DNA of 5,758 nucleotides from assembly GCA_001603055.1 (NCBI GenBank), contig LVAZ01000260.1, positions 1 through 5,758 of the forward strand, given 5' to 3'. Each line of letters starts with the position of its first letter. Position 1 is the stretch's first letter. Below are positions 1 through 4,615 of the stretch, in pieces. The stretch comes from Victivallales bacterium Lenti_02. Its GTDB lineage: Bacteria > Verrucomicrobiota > Lentisphaeria > Oligosphaerales > Lenti-02. The notes beneath the pieces are model-generated. The model had not been told where the DNA came from and searched no databases. It saw only the letters and a list, made by a program, of their open reading frames with translations. A program made the translations under genes and the position numbers.

Positions 1-1251
1 GGCGGCGGCTCCGTCCAGCCCGCGCTCGGCGAGCCACTGGGCGGCGGGGCGGCCCAGCCAGAGGGTGGCGGGGTCGCCCAGCGGGCCGCGGAACTCGTCG
101 TCCATGCCGTAGACGCGGGGCACCACGCGCCCGTCCGCGAGCGGCACCATGTCCAGACAGGCGCCGGGGGGGAGGTGCAGTTCCCAGTCGTTGTCGGGAA
201 TGCCGGTGAGGATATGGTCGCGGGAGAGTGTCCAGTGGCCGCCGATGGCGGTGTTCTCGATCCAGATGTTGGCCTGGGAGGCCCAGAGACGGGCGGCCAC
301 CTTGGCGTTCTGGATGAAGACCGAGGGATGGCGGCAGGAGGTTCCGCCGTGCCGGCGCTGGTCCACCACCAGGTTCTGCAGTTCGAGGGTCGAGGAAATG
401 AGGTCGCGGCCCGAGCCGAAATGGTGGAACCCGGCGTCGGGGAGGGGGCAGACGGCGGCGTCGAGCCCGTTGATTGCGGGGTCGGTCACCGGCGACTCGG
501 GGCCCAGGGCCAGGCCGAAGTCGCTGTAGAGTTCGTGGAACTGCGGGTCCCCGTCCGGCCGGTCGAAATCCACCCCGCATTTGGCGAAGAGGGCGCGCAG
601 GGCGCGTTCCGAGAGCAGCCAGAATCCGGAATCGATCAGGAAGAGCCGATTGCGGGCCTGCGCGTCGATGGTCGCCGGGCTGGGTTTCTGGAGGAAGAAG
701 CGGAGAGTGTGGGGCGGGCGCCGGTCGCAGAAGAAGACCCCGTGGCGGGAGGCGCGCTCGGAGGAGACCCAGAGGCCGAGGGCGACCATGTCGCCGGGGG
801 GGAGTTCGGGGATTTTCGGGCAGCGGAGAAGCACGTCGCCGCTGGCCACGCCCGCGACGATGCCCGCCGGGGCGCGCTCGAACACCCGGGCGGAGAACTC
901 GGCCTGGAGATCGAGCAGGGACTGGTCCAGGCGCTGGCCGCGCGACCAGCGCCACACGGGCATGGGGGTGAACACCTTGCCCGCCGCCGCGTAGGCGGGC
1001 AGCCGCCGGGAGAGGCCGCCCGCGTGGATCACCATCCGGGGCGCGGCGCGCAGCCAGTCCGGAAAGGCTTGCCCGGCCCCGGTTTCGCGCCAGGCGGCGA
1101 GCAGGGCATGCACCGTGCCGCCGCCGGAGCCCAGCCGCCGGCCCTCGGGGTCGCAGCAGGCCACCCAGTCGGGCGCGGTCAGGCCTTCGGTTTCGGCGAG
1201 GTGGCGCGCCCCGTTGGGCGGCAGCGAGACGATGTTCTGCGGGAGGGGCAT
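1..1251 (-). CDS. fkp: Bifunctional fucokinase / L-fucose-1-phosphate guanylyltransferase (Fkp), N-terminal part
   Basis: Fkp enzymes phosphorylate free L-fucose with ATP and then join fucose-1-phosphate to GTP, giving GDP-L-fucose by salvage in the cytoplasm. The 417 visible codons are open from the ATG at 1251 to the left edge. They match the Bacteroides Fkp N-terminal fucose pyrophosphorylase domain as I recall it. Landmarks are GSGGGT at residues 41-46, the nucleotide-binding HAGGLSRRLP at 76-85, GKVFTPMPV at 91-99, GQRLDQSLLDLQ at 105-116, SGD at 137-139, HGVF at 170-173, YSDFGLALG at 242-250, LISSTLELQN at 284-293, and the left-handed-helix-like part with IWIEN at 329-333 and TGIPDNDW at 349-356. 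The GHMP-type fucokinase domain (full Fkp is about 950 residues) would lie beyond the edge and is not seen. The ATG follows the stop of the upstream epimerase gene after one base and has only a weak ribosome site, so translational coupling is likely. The family call is firm; the presence of the kinase half is inferred. Confidence 0.93.
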   Translation of the reverse strand, partial: MPLPQNIVSLPPNGARHLAETEGLTAPDWVACCDPEGRRLGSGGGTVHALLAAWRETGAGQAFPDWLRAAPRMVIHAGGLSRRLPAYAAAGKVFTPMPVWRWSRGQRLDQSLLDLQAEFSARVFERAPAGIVAGVASGDVLLRCPKIPELPPGDMVALGLWVSSERASRHGVFFCDRRPPHTLRFFLQKPSPATIDAQARNRLFLIDSGFWLLSERALRALFAKCGVDFDRPDGDPQFHELYSDFGLALGPESPVTDPAINGLDAAVCPLPDAGFHHFGSGRDLISSTLELQNLVVDQRRHGGTSCRHPSVFIQNAKVAARLWASQANIWIENTAIGGHWTLSRDHILTGIPDNDWELHLPPGACLDMVPLADGRVVPRVYGMDDEFRGPLGDPATLWLGRPAAQWLAERGLDGAAA

Positions 1252-1252
1252 C

Positions 1253-2239
1253 TCACGGGTTCCGTTTGGCGTCGCCCAGTTGCCGGCGTTCGAAGTCGAT
1301 GACGTCCTCGAGGATGGCGTCCAACTGGCGGCGGGGCTGGTAGCCGATGAGGCGGCCCGCCTTGCTCAGATCGGGCACCCGCCGCCGCATGTCGTCGAAG
1401 CCCTCGCCGTAGGCTTGGTCGTAGGGGATGAGAACCACTTCCGAGGAACTGCCCGCGAGCTGGCAGACCCGCTCGGCCAGTTCGCGGATGGTCACTTCCT
1501 GGTTGTTGCCCAGATTGACGATTTCGCCGCGCGCCCCGGGGCAGGCCAGGAGGTCGGCCAGCCCGCCCACGATATCCTGCACATGGCCGAAGCAGCGGCT
1601 CTGCTGGCCGTCGCCGTAGACGGTGACGGGCTGGTTGCGGAGGGCCTGGCGGACGAAGGTGGGGACCACCATGCCGTACTGCCCGGTCTGGCGCGGGCCG
1701 ACGGTGTTGAACATGCGGGCGATGACCACCGGCAGGCGCGACTCGTACCAGTGGGCCAGGGCCAGGAACTCGTCCAGGGCCTTGGCGCAGGCATAGCTCC
1801 AGCGCCGCTTGGTGGTGGCCCCCATGATCCGGTCGTCCTCTTCCGAGAAGGGAATCTTGCTGCCCTTGCCGTAGACTTCGGAGGTGGAGGTGATGAGCAC
1901 CGGGCGGCGGTAGCGGGCGCAGGCCCGCAGGACCACGTCGGTGCCGCCGACGATGCTCTCGATGGTGCGCACGGGCTGCTCGATGATGAGCCGGACCCCG
2001 ACCGCCGAGGCGAGGTGGAACACCTGGTCCACCCGTTTCACGCACTCGTTGACGATGGCGGGGTCGTTCACGGTGTCCACCACCAGTTCGAGCCGCCGCC
2101 CGTCCTCGATCTCCTCGAGGTTCTCGTAGCGGCCCGTGGACAGGTCGTCCAGCACCAGCACATCGGTACCGCGAGCCAGCAGCTCGCGCGCCAGCCAGGA
2201 ACCCACGAAGCCGGCCCCGCCGGTAATCAGCGCTCTCAT
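1253..2239 (-). CDS. NAD-dependent nucleotide-sugar epimerase/decarboxylase, extended SDR (UDP-glucuronate decarboxylase-like)
   Basis: A 328-residue extended short-chain dehydrogenase/reductase, full length for the family and cytoplasmic. It has the Rossmann motif GGAGFVG at residues 7-13, acidic D31-D32 that should select NAD over NADP, and HLASAVGV at 75-82. The active site comprises T119-S120-E121 and Y149-x3-K153 (RWSYACAK, 146-153). NTVGPRQTG at 178-186 and YGDGQQSRCFGHV at 208-220 are typical of nucleotide-sugar enzymes. The Ser-Glu pair and Arg287 (RRRVPD) line up, from memory, with the catalytic Ser, Glu and Arg of ArnA/UXS UDP-glucuronate decarboxylases. That suggests UDP-glucuronate to a UDP-pentose or 4-keto-pentose. 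UDP-glucose 4-epimerase is the main alternative, and many relatives carry only a generic epimerase label. The ATG at 2239 has a good GGAGG nine bases upstream. The gene lies 44 bases after the UDP-glucuronate 4-epimerase and one base before fkp. SDR class is certain; the exact reaction is inferred. Confidence 0.9.
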   Translation of the reverse strand: MRALITGGAGFVGSWLARELLARGTDVLVLDDLSTGRYENLEEIEDGRRLELVVDTVNDPAIVNECVKRVDQVFHLASAVGVRLIIEQPVRTIESIVGGTDVVLRACARYRRPVLITSTSEVYGKGSKIPFSEEDDRIMGATTKRRWSYACAKALDEFLALAHWYESRLPVVIARMFNTVGPRQTGQYGMVVPTFVRQALRNQPVTVYGDGQQSRCFGHVQDIVGGLADLLACPGARGEIVNLGNNQEVTIRELAERVCQLAGSSSEVVLIPYDQAYGEGFDDMRRRVPDLSKAGRLIGYQPRRQLDAILEDVIDFERRQLGDAKRNP

Positions 2240-2258
2240 CGGGATTGTCCTCCGTTGT

Positions 2259-2278
2259 CGGCGGGCCGGCGCCCGCCG
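2259..2278 (-). promoter_or_regulatory. Intercistronic GC hairpin between the two SDR genes
   Basis: In the operon mRNA the 44-base gap holds a perfect 8-bp inverted repeat, CGGCGGGC with GCCCGCCG, around a 4-base GCCG loop. It starts five bases after the upstream stop codon. The downstream GGAGG ribosome site begins five bases after it. No T-run follows, so an intrinsic terminator is unlikely. It could stabilise the 3' end of the upstream message or slow translation entry into the next gene. The repeat is seen; any role is inferred, and GC-rich DNA yields such repeats by chance. Confidence 0.5.
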
Positions 2279-2283
2279 GGCCA

Positions 2284-3246
2284 TCAGATGCCGTGATATT
2301 CCCGGTACCACTCGACGAAGGCGGGGATGCCGGCCGCGATCGGGGTGGTGGGGGAGAAGCCGAGCTTGGCCTGCGCCTTCGCCACGTCGGCGTAGGTGGC
2401 GGGCACGTCGCCGTCCTGCATCGGCAGGAATTCCATCTTCGGCTCGACGCCCAGGGTCCGCCCGAGCAGGCCGATCATGTCCAGCAGGTTTTCCGACCGG
2501 TGGTTGCCGAGGTTGAAAATCTCGTAGTTGTCCAGTCCCGGCGCGAACAGGGCGCCGCAGAGGCCCTGGACAATGTCGTCCACATAGGTGAAGTCCCGGC
2601 TCATCTGGCCGTGGTTGAAGACCTTGATGGGCTTGCCCTTGAGCATGGCGTCGGTGAAGATCCACATGGCCATGTCGGGCCGTCCCCAGGGACCGTAGAC
2701 GGTGAAGAAGCGCAGGCCGATGGTCTGCATGCCGAAGAGATGGCTGTACGAGTGGGCCATCAGCTCGTTGGCCTTCTTGGTGGCCGCGTAGAGGCTGATC
2801 GGCGTGTCCACCCGGTCGCTCTCGCTGAAGGGCAGCTTGGTGTTGCCGCCGTAGACGCTGGAACTCGAGGCGTAGACCAGGCGGGGCTGGGGGTCGGCGT
2901 GGCGGCAGGCTTCGAGAATGTTCAGGAAGCCTTCGAGATTGGCCTTCTGGTAGACGTGCGGGTTGGTCAGCGAATAGCGCACGCCGGCCTGGGCCGCCAG
3001 ATTGCAGACGGCGGCGGGCCGCCAGTCCCGGACGAGAGCCGCCAGGCGCTCGCCCTCGGTCAGGTCGAGCCGTTCGCCCCGGTAGCCCGGCAGGGCTTCG
3101 AGGAGCCGGTGCCGGTCCTCCTTCAGCTTCACCGGATAGTAGTCGTTGAAGTTGTCGATTCCGACGACCTCGTGGCCTTCCGCCAGGAGGCGGCGGGCCA
3201 GGTGGAAGCCGATGAAGCCAGCAGTTCCGGTGACCAGGATTCTCAT
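2284..3246 (-). CDS. UDP-glucuronate 4-epimerase (LpsL/CapI type)
   Basis: A complete 320-residue extended SDR that should interconvert UDP-glucuronate and UDP-galacturonate in the cytoplasm, supplying galacturonate for capsule, lipopolysaccharide or exopolysaccharide. It shows GTAGFIG at residues 7-13, D31-N32 at the end of the second strand (NAD preference), IDNFNDYY at 30-37, AAQAGVRYSL at 84-93, and SSSSVYGGN at 127-135. The catalytic Y153-x3-K157 lies in SLYAATKKANE. FFTVYGPWGRPDMA at 180-193 and SRDFTYVDDIV further on are close to signatures of the GAE/LpsL/CapI family and separate it from plain UDP-glucose 4-epimerases. The ATG at 3246 has GGAAGG eight bases upstream. It is 21 bases downstream of the parvulin gene and 44 upstream of the next SDR, which may compete for the same UDP-glucuronate pool. 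The symbol differs between species (lpsL, capI), so none is assigned. Confidence 0.93.
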   Translation of the reverse strand: MRILVTGTAGFIGFHLARRLLAEGHEVVGIDNFNDYYPVKLKEDRHRLLEALPGYRGERLDLTEGERLAALVRDWRPAAVCNLAAQAGVRYSLTNPHVYQKANLEGFLNILEACRHADPQPRLVYASSSSVYGGNTKLPFSESDRVDTPISLYAATKKANELMAHSYSHLFGMQTIGLRFFTVYGPWGRPDMAMWIFTDAMLKGKPIKVFNHGQMSRDFTYVDDIVQGLCGALFAPGLDNYEIFNLGNHRSENLLDMIGLLGRTLGVEPKMEFLPMQDGDVPATYADVAKAQAKLGFSPTTPIAAGIPAFVEWYREYHGI

Positions 3247-3267
3247 TCGCGTCGCCTTCCGTTGGTT

Positions 3268-4257
3268 CTAGCGCGATTCCCAGAACTCGGCCAGGTCGCG
3301 GTCGAAGATTTTGACGTGGTACTTGCGCCGCAGGGTGGCGACGAAGTCGCGGTAGCGGGTGGTTTCCTCCCTGCGGGCGAGGAAGTCCTGGATTTTCTCC
3401 TGGAGTTCGCCGTCCAGGGCGGGGATGCCGCCGCCCCGGCGTCCGGCCAGCCGGAGGATGTAGACGTCGGCCCCCAGCTTGAGCGGTTCCTGGCGGATGG
3501 TGCCGGGGGCGAGGGTGGTGAGAATCCCGCGCAGGGCCTCCCCGTACTTGGTGGTTTCCTGCCAGCCGCGGTCGCCGCCCTGCTCGGCGAAGCTGTCCTC
3601 GGAATGGGCGCGGGCGACATCGGCGAAGGGTTTGCCGGCGGCGAGTTCCGCCTGCACTTTGGCCACGGTCTCGTCCAGCTTGGCCGGTTCCTTGTCGCCC
3701 CCGCGGATGACGATGGTTTCCAGGCGCACCTGCTCCGGCTGGGCGAATTCCGCCTGGTTGGCGGCGTAGTAGGCCTGCACCTCGGCGGGGGTGATCTCGA
3801 TGTTCCGGCTCACCCGTTCGCGCACCAGCAGCTCGACGGCCAGGGCCCGTCTCAACTTGTCGGTGAACTGCCGCAGGGTCAGCCCCTGCCCTTCGAGCAT
3901 GGTCTCGAAGGTGGCGCGGTTGCCGCCCGCCTGCTCCTTGACGAAGAGGTCCAGACGCTGCTGGACCAGCGAGCCGGGCACCTCGGCGCCGAGGGACTGG
4001 AATTCCGCGTAGATCAATTCCTGCTCGATCAGGCGGGCACCCGTGTGTCGGCGCAGGGTGGCCAGGGCCTTGTCCAGCTCGGGGCCGGACATTTCCCGCC
4101 GCATGAGCTGCTCCTGGCGCAGGCTCTCCTCGTAGATGCGGAAGGCGGTGATGATCTCTTCCTGCACCCGGGCCACGACGCTGTCGGTGAACTGGGCCGG
4201 GGCGCGGGTTCCGCAAAGCAGGGAAATCGACAGGGCGGCGAAAAGCAGCTTGCTCAT
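3268..4257 (-). CDS. Exported SurA/PpiC-like peptidyl-prolyl cis-trans isomerase, single parvulin domain
   Basis: A 329-residue periplasmic foldase or chaperone. Residues 1-21 form a signal peptide: K3, a hydrophobic stretch L4-C15, and an APA motif before Q22 that fits signal peptidase I. SVVARVQEEIIT at 26-37 matches the start of the SurA N-terminal chaperone domain, which continues as helices to about 165. A parvulin domain spans about 177-272, with FADVARAHSED at 211-221, GGDRGW at 227-232 and DVYILRL at 264-270. A helical tail follows. E. coli SurA has two parvulin domains and about 430 residues; this protein has one. The ATG at 4257 is chosen because it begins the signal peptide and has AAGGA eight bases upstream; an in-frame ATG at 4326 would add 23 residues ahead of the signal peptide. 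It heads the sugar-nucleotide operon, 21 bases before the next gene. Family assignment is strong; its client protein is unknown. Confidence 0.9.
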   Translation of the reverse strand: MSKLLFAALSISLLCGTRAPAQFTDSVVARVQEEIITAFRIYEESLRQEQLMRREMSGPELDKALATLRRHTGARLIEQELIYAEFQSLGAEVPGSLVQQRLDLFVKEQAGGNRATFETMLEGQGLTLRQFTDKLRRALAVELLVRERVSRNIEITPAEVQAYYAANQAEFAQPEQVRLETIVIRGGDKEPAKLDETVAKVQAELAAGKPFADVARAHSEDSFAEQGGDRGWQETTKYGEALRGILTTLAPGTIRQEPLKLGADVYILRLAGRRGGGIPALDGELQEKIQDFLARREETTRYRDFVATLRRKYHVKIFDRDLAEFWESR

Positions 4258-4365
4258 CAAGGAGTTCCTTCGTTCGGGCGAGTGGGCCGTGGTCCGAGCT
4301 ACCAACATAGCACGCCACGCAGGCAAATGCGACGCGCGAGACTCGCCAGCAGAAACCGGGAAAAC

Positions 4366-4391
4366 GAAGGAGAGGAGGGGGGAAGGGAGGA
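4366..4391 (-). other. 26-base pyrimidine run downstream of tRNA-Glu
   Basis: On the minus strand, starting four bases after the encoded CCA of the tRNA, there are 26 consecutive C or T bases, rich in C. No stem-loop with a T-tail is present between the tRNA and the parvulin gene. Such a C-rich, G-free stretch could be single-stranded RNA used for processing or Rho loading, or it may be simple low-complexity sequence. The run is seen; the role is a guess. Confidence 0.45.
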
Positions 4392-4395
4392 TGAA

Positions 4396-4471
4396 TGGCG
4401 ACCCCAGGGGGATTCGAACCCCCGTTGCCGGGATGAAAACCCGGTGTCCTAGGCCTCTAGACGATGGGGTC
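4396..4471 (-). tRNA. tRNA-Glu (anticodon TTC)
   Basis: A 76-base cloverleaf with encoded CCA. The acceptor stem GACCCCA/TGGGGTC (4471-4465 with 4406-4400) pairs fully, with discriminator G at 4399 and CCA at 4398-4396. The D arm has GTC/GAC around CTAGAGGCCTAG. The anticodon stem CCGGG/CCCGG holds the loop TTTTCAT, giving anticodon TTC for GAA/GAG. The T arm is GGGGG-TTCGAAT-CCCCC. The sequence closely resembles E. coli tRNA-Glu. It lies 138 bases upstream of the parvulin gene on the same strand. No repeat or integrase gene adjoins its 3' end, so it is not being used as an integration site in this window. Confidence 0.97.
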
Positions 4472-4500
4472 TGGGTAAACCATTCGCGACGGCGAGCAAT

Positions 4501-4528
4501 AATCTAGGTGGGATTGGTCGTTCTGCAA
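4501..4528 (-). promoter_or_regulatory. Candidate promoter for tRNA-Glu
   Basis: On the minus strand TTGCAG (4528-4523) and TAGATT (4506-4501) are separated by 16 bases and would start RNA about 20-25 bases before the mature tRNA end. The -10 box matches the sigma-70 consensus at four of six bases and the -35 box at three. The position is right for a tRNA leader, but the boxes are weak. Confidence 0.35.
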
Positions 4529-4529
4529 G

Positions 4530-4558
4530 TCGAAATCGGAAGGTTTCGCGGGTATCTT
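4530..4558 (+). promoter_or_regulatory. Candidate promoter for the kinase-like gene
   Basis: TCGAAA (4530-4535) and TATCTT (4553-4558) are 17 bases apart, each matching four of six sigma-70 consensus bases. Initiation would fall near 4565, giving a leader of about 50 bases that contains the hairpin at 4574-4596. A short inverted repeat, CGAAA with TTTCG (4531-4535 and 4544-4548), lies inside the promoter and could be an operator half-site pair, but it is too short to be persuasive. Confidence 0.35.
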
Positions 4559-4573
4559 ATCGGGCACACTCCC

Positions 4574-4601
4574 GCCCGCAGCGCGAAACTGCGGGCATTT
4601 T
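4574..4601 (+). terminator. Terminator-like hairpin in the leader of the kinase-like gene
   Basis: GCCCGCAG (4574-4581) pairs perfectly with CTGCGGGC (4589-4596) around the 7-base loop CGCGAAA, followed at once by ATTTT. This has the shape of an intrinsic terminator read on the plus strand, with a short T-run. It ends 14 bases before the ATG at 4616, and no plus-strand gene lies upstream to be terminated. A leader attenuator, or a block on stray plus-strand transcription coming across the antisense of the operon, are both possible. Read on the minus strand it lacks a T-run. Confidence 0.5.
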
Positions 4602-4615
4602 CCAGTGGGGATCGC

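Noticed and set aside
175..1302. A 375-codon plus-strand open frame at the left
   Set aside because: It lies antisense to fkp, which has detailed family motifs across its whole length. The composition (Gly, Ala, Glu, Arg) is that of a shadow frame.
4202..4257. Lipoprotein signal at Cys15 of the parvulin protein
   Set aside because: Residues before the cysteine are S-L-L; leucine at -1 does not fit a lipobox, whereas the APA before Q22 fits signal peptidase I.
4304..4309. TATGTT on the minus strand as a -10 box of the operon
   Set aside because: It matches four of six bases, but the six bases 17 positions upstream (TCGCAT) are not a convincing -35 box. The operon may instead be read from the tRNA promoter.
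1253..4318. A single 1021-codon minus-strand reading frame running through three genes
   Set aside because: Only its last 328 codons are real (the SDR at 1253-2239). Upstream, the frame is an Arg/Pro/Gly-rich out-of-frame reading of the epimerase and parvulin genes, kept open by high GC. No fusion is indicated, since both upstream genes have their own motifs, stops and ribosome sites.
2245..4452. A 735-codon plus-strand open frame opposite the operon
   Set aside because: It is antisense to three well-supported genes, is low in lysine and rich in Gly/Val/Ala/Glu as expected from the complement of GC-biased codons, shows no recognisable domain, and runs into the complement of the tRNA.
4396..4471. 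tRNA-Glu as an integration site of a genomic island
   Set aside because: No integrase gene, no duplicated tRNA 3' end and no composition break were seen on either side.
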